From assembly GCA_023213395.1 (NCBI GenBank), contig CM041465.1, positions 30,759,741 through 30,823,740 on the forward strand: a stretch of DNA of 64,000 nucleotides, given 5' to 3'. Both the position numbers and the translations under genes were made by a program. This stretch comes from Cycas panzhihuaensis (Eukaryota > Cycadophyta). A model generated the notes under the pieces. The model did no database searches and was not told the DNA's origin. It worked only from the letters and a program-made list of their open reading frames with translations. This document shows, piece after piece, positions 1 to 10,535 of this stretch (within the stretch, counting starts at the first letter, position 1; each line of letters begins with the position of its first letter).

Positions 1-175
1 TGATTTCTCTTTCGTCTGAAGTTGGGTCTCAGATCTTAGTATAGATCCTGATTCGCCTCTGAACAAGCTTTCGTTCAAGGTACATTTTTTCTCTGTCCGT
101 ACAACTTCCATACCATACAGAAATCCGTACAATCGTATGGCCTAGGGCATCAAGAATCATATTTTTTGCTTAAGA
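1..175 (+). other. Untranslated leader of element A
   Basis: Non-coding stretch before the first gag ATG at 176. It is rich in CCGTAC/GTACGG-type words (for example around 95-135). The same kind of words occur in the leader of element H on the other strand (about 63745-63800), which supports common ancestry of A and H. Confidence 0.6.
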
Positions 176-1110
176 ATGATGTCCTTTATCTTAGCCCTAT
201 ACGAAAATGACAAACTCATTGATAATAATTATCACATATGGAAGATTAAGATAGAAACCCTCCTTAGGGAAAAAAAATGTCTGGCAAATTGCTATTGGAA
301 ATGAAGTTAAGCCCGAAGATGCAGGTGATGCCAAAACCAATTGGGAAGAAAGGGAGAGTACTGGAGTCATAATATTAAAACTGTCAATATCTGACCCTCT
401 TCTTATTTATGTAGAAAGTCTTTATTCTACCAAAAGTATTTGGAAGTATCTGGAGAATTTGTATGGGCAAAAAAATAGAGCTAAGATAATAGCTCTTAAA
501 GAAGAGTTGTTCAAACTCCACATGAAAGAGTCAGAAACAATCACGGATTTTTTACATAAGGTGATTTCGCTAAAAAATGATCTGGCTAGTGCAGGTGATC
601 CAATTTTAGATCAGGCATTAGTGGAATTGGTGGTTAGCAAACTGCCTAAGTCATTTGATGTTACAGTAGACAACATCACTAATGCAAATGAAATAGCAAC
701 TATGACAATGGACACTTTGACGGGGCTTCTTTTACAACAAAAGCAAAGAAACAGGCAGTACCAAGATGCAGGAGACCTTGAAGACGCATTTGCATCCAGA
801 TTGAGCCTAGGATCTAGAGGACGAAGCAGAAGAAGAGGAAAAGCTCTAGAAACTTGAACTTCATCACAAGGATGTTGGCAAGACTCAAGAGGACGGGGCT
901 GCAACGCACCCTCAAAGTTTTTTTTACTCTTATGGTAAGATCAATCACTTTGCTAGTTCTTGCAAAACCTTTGATATATGTTATCATTGTGGAAAATCAG
1001 GACACTATCCATATCAGTGCAAGAAAGTAGACATCCAGAGAGGGAAGAGGCCCATGGGAAACTATAGCAAAGAACAGGAAGGCGATGATAATCACGATGA
1101 AGAGGAAGAA
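176..1110 (+). pseudogene. Copia gag polyprotein of element A, frameshifted
   Basis: Gag forms the particle that packages element RNA. The reading frame begins at paired ATGs (176 and 179) and reads into the 'NYHIWKIKIETLL' motif typical of the copia gag N-terminus. It breaks at an A-run near 271-277 and resumes in the next frame. The open part 459-857 holds the UBN2-type gag domain (GQKNRAKI...LHMKESET...LPKSFDV). A second frameshift near 857 precedes a CX2CX4HX4C zinc knuckle at 979-1020 (CYHCGKSGHYPYQC), preceded by a decayed first knuckle. The matching gag on the minus strand at 62531-63265 supports the start choice. Confidence 0.85.
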
Positions 1111-2790
1111 ACAACATTCGTTGTGGCACTTACAACAAGCCACCAGGACAAAGACATATGGTATATAGATTCAGGAGCATCAAGTCACATGACGAGTCGA
1201 GAAGAGTGGTTCGAGACTTTGTAGCCATATACCGCCAGCAAATCAGTAGAATTGGGAGACAAATACTCCTTTGAAATTAAAGGAGTTGGAACTGTTGCAG
1301 TCAAAATAAAAGACAGAATTGAGAAAATTGGGAATGTACTTTTGGTGCCAGGTGTAAAAATGAATCTCCTATCTGTCTCCCAACTCAAAAAGAAGGGTTT
1401 GAGCATTGTGTTTGATGAAAAAGGTTTTTGTTACTTTCTTGATATGAAAATCAATGGAAATGTAATTGCAAAAGGGGTTGAAAGCAATGACCTATATAGG
1501 TTGCTATCACACCCCATTTTGCTTGATATAAAAGCTTGTACTGCTATAAGCCTTAATGAGAAAATATGGCATTTGAAGTACGATCATCTTCCCATAGAAA
1601 AATAAAAAAAAATATGGAGAAGAAAAGCTTGGTGACTGGTTTGCCTCACTTCACATCAAATAATTTTATTTGTAAAGGGTGTCAATTTGGTAAACAACAC
1701 AGACTACCATTTCAAGAAAGCAAATGGCGTGCCAAAGAAAAATTAGAATTGGTACGTACAGATCAGTGTGGTCCTTTCACTCCACACTCCATAAACAGAA
1801 GTAGATACTTTCTTACTTTCATAGATGATTTGACCAAGAAAACCTGGGTTTATTTTTTGCGAACTAAATCAGAAGTTTTTGATATATTCAAAGAATTTAA
1901 AGTTGAAACCAAATTAGAAACTAATACCAAAATCAAATGCATAAGGTTCGACGGTGGAGGTGAATATATCTCCAAAGAATTTTTGGAGTATTGCAATGCT
2001 AGAGGAATATGAAGACAATTTTCAACTCCCTACACACCCCAATCCAATGGGGTTGCAGAAAGGAAAAATAGGGTTATCATGGAAATGGCAAGGAGCACGA
2101 TGCATGGGAAAAATGTTCCAAGGTCATATTGGGCCGAAGCAGTTAGTACAACCTGTTATTTACTAAATAGAAGTTCAACAAAGGCAATAGAACGATACAC
2201 TCCAGAAGAAGCATGGTTAGGAAGGAAGCCTGGCATAAGTCATTTGAAGGTGTTTGGTAGCCAAGCCTTTGTTCACATCCCAGATAAGAGAAGAACCAAG
2301 CTAGATTTAAAAAGTCTAGAATGCATTATGATAGGATACAACAAAAATTTGAAGGCATACAAGTGTATAGATCCTAAAACCAACAAAGTTTATATAAGTC
2401 GAGATGTTGTTTTCAACGAGGAAGACGAAGAAGAAAGTATGAGTGAAATTTAGGTAATAGAAAGGATACCTCAAATAGCTCCACTAGGCAATTCTGCAGA
2501 AGAAGAGTCCCATATAACTTCAGAAGAAATCTCAGAAGGGTCTACCTCATCTCAAAAATCGTACTTAGACTCCACCATTGAAGAATGCTCCTCCGAAAAA
2601 ACAAGTGCTGAAAAAGGAAAAGAGAAAAAGGTTCCCAGATGGTATCTCCAAACTCTAGAGGAAAGTAAAGGTGAGATACTTTCTCATAGAATAAGAAGCC
2701 AAAAGCCAAGGGCCTTGTTTAGCAGTATAGAGCCAGAATCCTTTTCTGAAGCCAAAGATCACACAGAATGGAAGGCAGCCATAGATGATG
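1111..2790 (+). pseudogene. Copia protease and integrase region of element A, with stops
   Basis: An aspartic-protease signature (WYIDSGASSHMT) lies near 1155-1200. A TAG at 1222-1224 interrupts it. The gag-pre-integrase domain follows (1252-1605, LLSVSQLKKKGL), then integrase. The zinc-binding HLKYDH and CKGCQFGK motifs, RTDQCGP (first catalytic Asp), IRFDGGGEY (second Asp) and PQSNGVAERKNR (Glu) are all readable but spread over several frames, with breaks near 1603, 2011 and 2451. After about 2460 comes an acidic, Ser/Glu-rich linker to reverse transcriptase. Inactive as it stands, but every catalytic position of integrase is still visible. Confidence 0.85.
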
Positions 2791-4211
2791 AGATAAATTA
2801 AATAAACAAAAATCAAACCTGGGAACTAGTAGATCTGCCATCAAATAAATCAGTTGTAAACTGCAAATGGGTGTATAAAATAAAAAGGGGACTTGATGGA
2901 AAGTTTGAGAAATACAAGGCCAGATTGGTTGCAAAAGGATATACACAAGCTGTAGGCATAGACTATGAAGAAACTTTCTCTCTTGTGGCTAAATTAAACA
3001 TAGAACAGGCATAGCCCTAATAGCACAAAGAAATTGGAAAATATTTGAGCTGGACATGAAATGTGCCTTCCTGAATGGAGAAATTGAAGAAGAGGTATAC
3101 ATGTCCCAACCGGAGGGCTACATTAGAAAAGGACAAGAGTATTTAGTGTGCAAGCTAAAAAAGGCTCTATATGGTTTGAAACAGGCTCCCCGTGCATGGT
3201 ATGCTAAATTAGATAGTCATCTTAGTGAAAATGGGTTCAAAAGGGGCATCTTGAATTCAAGTTTATTTATAGAAAACAAAAATGGAGCAATAACTTTAAT
3301 GGTAGTTTACGTAGATGACATGATCCTCACAGGTGATGATGATGAATCATTATCTGATATAAATAAGCAATTGGAAAAGAAATTTGAAATGACTGACTTA
3401 GGACTTCTCAACTATTACTTGGGGATCCAAATTGAATAGCGAGCTAGTTCAATTACCTTGTGGCAAAGCAAATGCATCAAAGATTTGCTGACAAAGTTTA
3501 GAATGGAAGAGTGCAACCCTTGCTCCACTCCTATGGAAGTAAACTATAATCTAGTGCAAGATGTAGGAGAACCCTGCTTTAATGCTACCTTGTACAGACA
3601 ACTTGTTGGAAGTCTTATCTACCTCACAGCAACTAGACCTGACATCTCGTATGCTGCGAGTCTAATATCAAGATATATGCATGAGTTGAAAACAAGACAT
3701 TGGAATGCTGAAAAAAGAATCTTGAGATATCTTAAAGGAACAACTGAATTGAAGCTAATGTTTCCAAAGGAAACATCAGGTCAACTAATAGGATTCTGTG
3801 ACTCGGACTGGGTAGGTGATAAAAAACAAAGAAAGTCAACTGACGGATATTGTTTCTTTCTAGGATCATCACTAATATCTTGGAGCAGTAAAATATAAAT
3901 CAGTTGTCAGCGCAGCAATGAAAGTAGTTTGGCTCAAACAACTAATGGAAGACCTGAAAGCTCCTCAAGGATCAGCAACGACACTTTATTGCGATAATCA
4001 GAGTACAATCAAGCTCACCAAAAATCTAGTATTCCATTCCAAAACTAAACACATTGAAGTTCAACATCACTTTATTAGGAAAAAGGTTCAAAACAAAGAA
4101 ATAGATCTTATCTATTGTCCCACAAATGAACAAGTAGTTGATATATTGACAAAACCACTAGGAAAAGATAAATTTCAAATTCTTAGAGACAAAATAGGAT
4201 TAGTTGGATAA
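2791..4211 (+). pseudogene. Copia reverse transcriptase and RNase H of element A, with stops
   Basis: Reverse transcriptase begins with the '[11 protein letters not shown]...NCKWVYKIK' block after a stop at 2799-2801. A small deletion and frameshift lie near 3000. The block 3056-3439 is open and contains [20 protein letters not shown] and the catalytic YVDD at 3308-3319. A TAG ends it at 3439. Next, 3458-3898 carries YRQLVGSLIYLTATRPDIS and CDSDWVGD, the RT tail and RNase H start. The last block, 3918-4211, ends in the conserved VDILTKPLGKDKF motif. The order and spacing are standard for copia pol. Confidence 0.9.
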
Positions 4212-4226
4212 AACATTAAGAGAGGG

Positions 4227-4412
4227 TGTTAGAATATAATGTTTTATCCTAGGTTATAAGTTAATATGTCTTATGAATTCTTAAGTGACCGTTAATATAC
4301 ATCGGTTACTGGTTGGTTCCAGGGTGGTTACAAACCCCATTAGTCTATATGTACTTGCATCATGAATAATAGTTGAATCGACTCTCTCTTTGATCATTGA
4401 GTTTGTCCAACA
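4227..4412 (+). repeat. 3' LTR of element A (186 bp)
   Basis: A purine-rich tract (AAGAGAGGG, ending at 4226) directly precedes TGTTAGAATATAATG, and the repeat ends in CCAACA. This is the polypurine-tract/LTR junction expected after RNase H. The first bases (TGTTAG...ATAATGTTTTATC) match the LTR starts of D and H. The partner LTR is outside the window, so the TSD cannot be checked. Confidence 0.8.
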
Positions 4413-5012
4413 TTCTTTACTTATGTGTCCCATACATTCTGAAATGGATTATAACATGGAATGCTATCTTTATGCACTAGATCAGATAACACTAGAATGA
4501 ATGACTCGGCTCTCACCCTTGAGAGTATGACATAAGATCGAATAACTCAACTCTCACACCAAATTGGTGAGAAAAGTACCCATAAATACTCAAATACATG
4601 CTTGTTCGAGAATGGTTGTGACTTTTGGTCACAACCATTCTGTTCCCTAACAAATGGTACCTTTTTGCTTAACACATCATTACAATCACTAATCAGTGCC
4701 TTTTCTGTAGGTACGTGTCCTTGTTGATGTCATCATTCTTGGAACATTTGGATCCAATCTGGGCATGCGTACTGCGGATTTCCTTCTCTGTGTACTATGT
4801 GTGTTCTTGCTCTTTGTATGTGCTATTCGGATACACACCCCTTGATGCATTCCTTGAGAGTCCTTTTTCTAGATTTTTACCTTGATTTTTGTCATGCATA
4901 CTCTTGTACGGTCTGATAGCTATGTGTACATGCATTCTCCATGTTAGTACAAGCATGCATTTCTAGTTTTCCATGGTCTAGAGTGTCATGCGTGCTAGAA
5001 ATAACCCCAACA
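4413..5012 (-). repeat. 3' LTR of element B, partial (interrupted by A)
   Basis: About 600 bp that align along their length with 45288-45873 of the other B LTR (shared landmarks: CCCATACATTCTG, ACACCAAATTGGTGAGA, GGTTGTGACTT, TTTTCCATGGT). The internal edge reads CCCCAACA at 5012, i.e. TGTTGGGG on the minus strand, the same LTR start as in J. The remaining roughly 300 bp should lie left of A, outside the window. Confidence 0.85.
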
Positions 5013-5064
5013 TCTATCTTGGGTCAACAAAAAAGGGTTGAGCATCCTTACTCACTTCAAAAAT

Positions 5065-6191
5065 TTCAAGAAATTTTTGATTCATCTTTTCCCTCACACT
5101 GTACTAAGGCTGGTTCTGTTGCCTTGAATCTGTTGGGGTTTTATTGGTCCTTAATATTTCTTCATTTATTTGTGTGAGGGTTGCTATAATGGCATGTTTC
5201 TCCTTTATCTTCTCCTATAGGGTAGCAATCACTACTTTATACCCTGCTTCTAGCTCCTTAATCATATGAATAATTTGTTGGCCTTTTCCTTTTGTTTGGG
5301 AGGATGTTTCTCCTATTTCCATTGTAGGAGCGAACTCCTCCCATTCCCCCAGTGAGGGTTCAATCTCAATCTCTTCTTGTTCTTCCTCTCACCTTCGTTT
5401 GGTGCTCTTCTTTATGATTTTCTTGGAGTGGTGTTGAATGGGACCACTAGGTTTTTGTTGTAGCCATTTCAGAATTTTTGTCATATTCTTTTTGACGCTG
5501 CTCTTCACCTCCATATCTTGGGTAGATTTTGGAAAAGGCATCCACCTATTGTTTGATCAATGGCTTGTGCAGATGAATCAAAATTTGGGGAGGTTGTACC
5601 CTTGGACACTGATGAAGTAATATTGCCAGTGATAAGGAAGGATGCTTGAAGGGATGTGTTGATATCTCATCAATTTGTTGTATCATATTTATTGCCAAGA
5701 ATTTTGACCAATTGAGCTGTACTCCATCACGAATACTAGGGAATACTAACATCATACCCCTTGGAATGTATGTAGATTTCTTTTTAGATAAAAACTTGTT
5801 GTTGATAACTTTGACAACCCATTGCAACCTTGCCTCATTGATGTCAGCCACTCATATCCCACTTGAGAGGATCTATGCATTCTCTTTACAATATTCATTT
5901 AGCCATATCTCATGGTCCACCTCTAACTGTTTAGTCAATGTTTGGACCTCCCCTTCCTTAGGAAGTTTAGCAATCTCATAGATAATGTCTGTATCTTGCT
6001 TGATCCGCTTAATATCTTTTTTCAACTCCAACAAAATATTTTCCATTAATTCCAGGTCCCAATAGAGTGGACTTAGAAACATACTATTCCCAACCTGCTT
6101 GCTTTACCCTTGTTCTGAATGGTATAGGTAAACCTTCAAATTCTTGTTTTAATTTAGGTAGATGAGCCTCTTGGCACCTTGCAATTTTCAT
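5065..6191 (-). pseudogene. Post-integrase ORF3 of element B (unknown function), broken
   Basis: A coding region between integrase and the 3' LTR that aligns with 15210-16337 of J. It starts at ATG 6191-6189 (MKIARCQEAHLPKL), where J has GTG. Readable blocks: LPKLKQEFEGLP; a helical block ELMENILLELKKDIKRI (5873-6082); then 5546-5851 with LQWVVKVINNKFL, YIPRGMMLVFPSIRDGVQL and HPSLSLAILLHQC. Several frameshifts and stops occur. I do not recognise it with certainty; the spacing 'LQW...N..P...LL.AI..G...N...I...FPSLI..LC' recalls the putative plant transposon protein domain seen in some Tat/Ogre-type elements (inference). No membrane segment or signal peptide is evident. Confidence 0.7.
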
Positions 6192-6417
6192 TTTGGACAC
6201 AATGGAAAAACAAGAAGCAATATATGTAGTCACAAGGAGAATGGGTAGGGTTTGGGTACAAAAAACCTAAATATGTTTGTTGGAGAAACAAATGTCACTT
6301 GTCGACTGGAACATACGTCTTTATCACCTGGAATGCGTTCCTATACGTATGACTTGTCACCTTGGCAGGAAATCCCATTGAAATAACACTTGGTTTTGTC
6401 GAATTGGTAGTTGTTTG

Positions 6418-6512
<95 letters not shown>

Positions 6513-6755
6513 ATATTGCTTAGGTGAATGAAATGAGTCACGGTTATTTTTCTCATTTTTAAAGTTTTTTAAATTTTTTTAAAAATTTTTGAGTTTATGT
6601 ACCTGAGCAAAATCGTTTCCTAGTACTAGACAACCTTGATTGCATTTTAATGCCAAGCAATACATATAGTACAACAAGCCAATTCCTCTGGTGAGTTAGC
6701 CATACCCTAGCTGTGATAGGGTTTTAGTTGGCTACCATTGACTGGGGTTGGTAAC
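6192..6755 (-). other. Spacer between integrase and ORF3 of B, with integrase C-terminus at its right edge
   Basis: The right end (about 6650-6755, minus strand) reads the last integrase codons (PTPVNGSQLKP), matching J near 14470 (TNPSEWWPTE). The rest is non-coding and contains a compound microsatellite. The insertion point of J is the 5 bp gtaac at 6751-6755, repeated at 17254-17258. Confidence 0.75.
6422..6507 (+). repeat. Compound microsatellite (CT)n then (TA)n
   Basis: About 47 bp of CT repeat (6422-6468) followed after GC by about 37 bp of TA repeat (6471-6507). It lies in the non-coding spacer of B and is absent from the matching spacer of J, so it expanded after the two copies diverged. 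The apparent open frame across it is just repeat-coded. Confidence 0.97.
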
Positions 6756-7575
6756 TGTTGGGACATATTTTGACACACTAGGTTATGTGGATACCAGAGG
6801 TAGGCTGTGTAACCATTGAGGTGCAGGTACAGACCGTATGGAGGTACGTGTGATGCAGAAAAGGAAAGAAATCAACATTTTGGGTACGTATGACAGGTGC
6901 ATGCTTGAAAAGGTATGCAATATAGAATATGTATCTTCTACGGTACACAAACAAACAATAAGGGTACGCATGGCAGAACTAGACCAATGTATACCTGGGA
7001 GGATGACATTAGCACTCAAGGACGTATGTACGGATGGGAAAAGACAGTGATTAAGGAAACTAACCAGTGATTAATCAAGAGGTACACACATGGCTGAAAG
7101 GGTATGGTTATGATAGGGAGTCATAACCCTTTAGCGAAAGGACACAAAGAAGGTGCATTTAAGGGAACCTACAAGGACCATTCCAGTGGTGAGAGCCAAG
7201 CATTCAAGATACACAATGGTACGGTAGCCAACACGTATATCCAACGGTATAGAGCAGTGTATAGGAGATGCATTCCGTGATGCATACGACTGGAATGTAT
7301 AGAGGATACATTCCAGCACCTGTCGTATAAAGACTTATTGCTTAATAAAGGAAGAGTTACATGGAAAATGTTGATTCTGTGTTCTATGAGGTTTGAATGA
7401 TGGATATTTGTTGTTTATTGTACTATTGTGTGTGATCTATGACATTGTTGTATGGAATTGTGAACAAATCTATGATGGTCGAGTCTACGAAGCATGTTGA
7501 TTGTATCCTAGGCTAGACTACTAGTGATACCTTAACAAGTGTACCTATCTCAGTAGGGAGATACCGAAGTCAACA
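6756..7575 (+). repeat. 5' LTR of element J (820 bp)
   Basis: Begins TGTTGGGACATATTTTG and ends GAAGTCAACA. A CGTATAAAGA box near 7324 and AATAAA near 7342 could be TATA and poly(A) signals. It is rich in GTACG words. Compared with the 3' LTR it lacks a segment of about 45 bp after GATGCATTCCGTGATGCATAC. Confidence 0.95.
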
Positions 7576-7576
7576 T

Positions 7577-7594
7577 TGGTTCCGTTGCCTACGT
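7577..7594 (+). promoter_or_regulatory. Primer-binding site of element J
   Basis: TGGTTCCGTTGCCTACGT starts two bases after the LTR. The same site, reverse complemented, flanks the 5' LTR of B. It resembles the TGGCGCCGTTGCC site (tRNA-Asp type) of Tat/Athila elements, but the tRNA is not certain. Confidence 0.7.
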
Positions 7595-7718
7595 CCACTG
7601 AGGAGGGACTAGGGCCAGGAGTTTCACAAGGGGGAGAATGTTACAAGGGACAGAGGACCCTGGCTATCGTCATGATGGCAAGCTGTAACTAAGCCTCCGA
7701 CAGCCAGGGGATCTTCTA

Positions 7719-9869
7719 ATGCCACCTAAGAGGCCTTCGAAGGTGGGAGAGCCACAAAATGATACTTCACCTAAGGGGAAAGAAACAAGCAGACAGAGGG
7801 CATTACGATGGTCAAAGGAGTCAAAATTGAGAGTGACAAGAAGATTAAATTTGCATAATAACGAGACTAAGGGATAGTTCGTTGAAGAATTTGAGGCAAG
7901 TGGAGCCCAAACACCTCAAGAGCAAGGAGAGGGAAATAATGGCGAGCAAATGGTATTAACACCTGCCCCAATCAAGTATGACCTTTTAAGCCCAGAAAAG
8001 GAAGAAAAACCAAAAGTGAATGAGGAACATAAAGACGCCCTAAGGAAAGAGGAGAATATACCTGTGGAGGATACCCCAAAGGACCTAAGTGATAACGAGA
8101 AGAAGGCAGAGGAAGGCCCGTCGGCAAATTGGGAAAATACATTAACAAAGCAGTTTTTTGAGGATTCATCAGACAGGGGGTCTGAGCAATCGTATATAGT
8201 GGTCACACCATTGACAGTACAAGTGCCAGGTGTGTCGGAGCCTATACACCTAAAGACACCATTCAAGAATCCCCTATTTGGAAGGGATAGCATTGCAGTA
8301 AGCACCCCACATACACCACCTAAAGTGAAGTGTGGAGAAGAAGAAGTAGAATCCTTTGAGGAGGTAAAAGGAGAAGAATCACCACTGGGTGGGACACCAG
8401 TGCAGTCACCCATAATGAACGACTTCAGGGATTTTGGCAAATTGATCTTCAATGACACCTCAGACGTAGCAGAGCATGTATATTTGTTTCAAAACTTGAT
8501 CGATGTAAAGAAAATCACAGATGAGGACTAAATAAAAGTAAGATTTGCTTGCACACTAAGCGGAGTACCATTGGTATGGTACAAAGAGTTGAATAAGAAG
8601 GGAACATGGGCCAATATAAAGAAGTCCTTTGAGGAAAGGTTTCAGAAGTTCCGAAGCAATGAAGCTGTGGAAATCGCCCTAAGGGAAATGAAATAGAGAC
8701 TGGGAGAATCAATATTGACTTATATCATTTGTATGAAAATTATCGCTGCCAATATGATCAATGAAATTGTGACAGATCACAGCATGAAGAATTATTTTGT
8801 CAGAGGATTAAATGAAAAGTTGAGATCTATGATGCATGCACATCCATTGAAATCATTCAAAAACGCCCAGGGGCTGACACTGGATTTTGAAGCAGAGATG
8901 GATGCCCAAGTCAGAGGGCACGATCCTCTTCTACTAAGATTACAAGAAGAAATAAGGGAAATAAAGCAAAACTAACATAATCGACCCTTCTATCAGGTGG
9001 GAATCTCAGAAGAAGAATTAGAAGTGGAAGCTCTGAGAAAGGAAGTAGCAAGACTAAAGATGAAAAATAGCAGAGAAGAGGGAGTGGCAAAGAAAAAGAA
9101 GGACCAAGAGTTTAAAGTTGAAAAATAGTACCACATCTGCAAAGAAAGTTCACATACGACCAAGGAATGTGAAATTAATCCAAAAAGCAATGCAATGCAC
9201 CAAAGGGACAAATGGTGCCACATATGTGATATGGATAGTCACCCAACAAAGGATTGTTTTTACAACGCTAGAGGAAGGGCTTATAGAGGACGAGATAGGG
9301 GAAGAGGAGGTAACCCACCTGGGAATATATATACAACGAGGAATTCGCAGGAATCCTTGAAGAAGAAGCAACCAATGAGGAGATGTCTGATATGCCTACA
9401 GTTTGGGCATTGGAAATCAGAATGCCCAACTAAGCAGGAGTATGAACACAAACCGTTTGTATGCAATAATTGTGAGCCAAGCAAACATAGAACGGAAGAT
9501 TGCAAAGGAAAAGCAAAGGCAACCAATCTAATGACTATCATACTGGAGAATAGTAAAAATGTAAAACTCCAAAAGAAGCAAAAAGAGAACACGGATGAAG
9601 GGTATCCAAACCCACAAACCGAGATAAACCGATTCAGACAACCGAAGCAAGTATTGGAAGCGTTAACCCAGACAGAGACTATGCTACCAATGGGCAAACC
9701 AGAAACTAAACATGTATACATAAGAAGAAATAGACAAAAGGAGAAAGAGAAAGTACCAGAGGAACAAAAAACACAACCTCAAGTGGTACAAATGGAGGAA
9801 TTGTTTAAGGGGTTACCGGCAGAGGATATTCCACGAATGTTGTTATTAATGGAAAACTTGGTTAAATAA
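7719..9869 (+). pseudogene. Gypsy gag polyprotein of J with four zinc knuckles
   Basis: Start ATG 7719 (MPPKRPSK...RQRALRWSKE) is supported by the matching start in B (minus strand, 44841). One frame holds throughout, interrupted by stops at 7875, 8529, 8694, near 8975 and just before 9129. The capsid (Retrotrans_gag) core is around 8529-8975: FACTLSG.P..WYKEL, W.N.KKSFEERF, MKNYFVRGLNEKLR. A lysine-rich coiled stretch follows. Then come CX2CX4HX4C knuckles at 9129 (first Cys replaced by Tyr), 9216-9257 (CHICDMDSHPTKDC), 9384-9425 (CLICLQFGHWKSEC) and 9462-9503 (CNNCEPSKHRTEDC), with an RGRDRGRGG basic patch between. Four knuckles is more than the one or two usual for plant gag. Confidence 0.88.
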
Positions 9870-10535
9870 CTGCAATTAACGATCCCTCTATGTCAAGTAA
9901 TAGATTGGATCAGAGGAGAAATACTGCAACGACAAGAAATTACCAAGAGTCTAAAGAAAGTAATGCCATCCTTCGACATGGATCCAATGGTAACAATCAC
10001 TGTGTTGGGTGAAAAATTCTCAAGGGTAATCGTGGATGGAGGAGCTGTTGTGAATGTATTACCGACCTCAACATGGCGAAAGTTGGGGAGCCCAAAGTTA
10101 GAACCAACAACTTATTCACTGAAGTTAACAAATGAATTGCTGGTACGACCTGTGGGGAAACTCGCCAACATCAAGGTGGATGTGGTAGGAATTGTCGTTA
10201 GAATTGATTTCACGATTGTGGAAACAGAAAAAGGTGCAACACTCTATCCAACCTTATTGGGGAGACCTTGGTTGTACAAAACGCAGTGTCTCCAAAGTTG
10301 GAGAGATGTAACCTTCACATTGTCAGATGGAGAAAATGAAGTAGTACTTCCAATGTTGGGAAAAAATTCAATTGAAGTAATACCAGACGATGGTTCAAGC
10401 ACGACCATTGTGAGTGAAGCAACAACATCTTCGTTTGACGAAGGGAATCTATACCACATAGCCGAAGAACCAACCAAGATAATCGACCTCCAAGAGACAG
10501 AACCAACTTACTTCAGAGAAATCTGCAACTCTTGA
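9870..10535 (+). pseudogene. Gypsy aspartic protease of element J
   Basis: Continues in the gag frame. The open part 9963-10535 contains the protease core: VTITVLGEKFSRVIVDGGAVVNVLP (active-site Asp near residue 25, codon at 10035), a flap-like stretch, and the LLGRPWLY motif near residues 98-105. The active site reads D-G-G instead of D-T/S-G. The copy in B has the same D-G-G, so this is a family feature, as in several Tat/Athila-type proteases (known of the clade). A TGA closes the frame at 10533. Confidence 0.85.

Larger units (their letters stand above)
1..4412 (+). mobile_element. Element A: Ty1/copia LTR retrotransposon, 5' end outside window
   Basis: Domain order gag, protease, integrase, reverse transcriptase, RNase H marks a copia element read on the + strand. 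The 5' LTR and primer site lie left of the window; only the leader, internal region and 3' LTR are seen. The sequence right of its 3' LTR (from 4413) aligns with the middle of the LTR at 44986-45873, so A is inserted in the 3' LTR of gypsy element B. Its LTR start and its HYPYQC zinc-knuckle motif are shared with elements D and H, so the three are one lineage. Several stops and frameshifts make it inactive. Confidence 0.93.

Noticed and set aside
6341-6556. Open frame encoding alternating Ile-Tyr and Arg-Glu runs
   Set aside because: Purely the translation of the CT/TA microsatellite.
7916-8458. 180-codon minus-strand open frame
   Set aside because: Antisense shadow of the J gag; no conservation in B.
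9281-9721. Cys-rich minus-strand open frame
   Set aside because: Antisense of the zinc-knuckle region; cysteine pattern is not a known domain.
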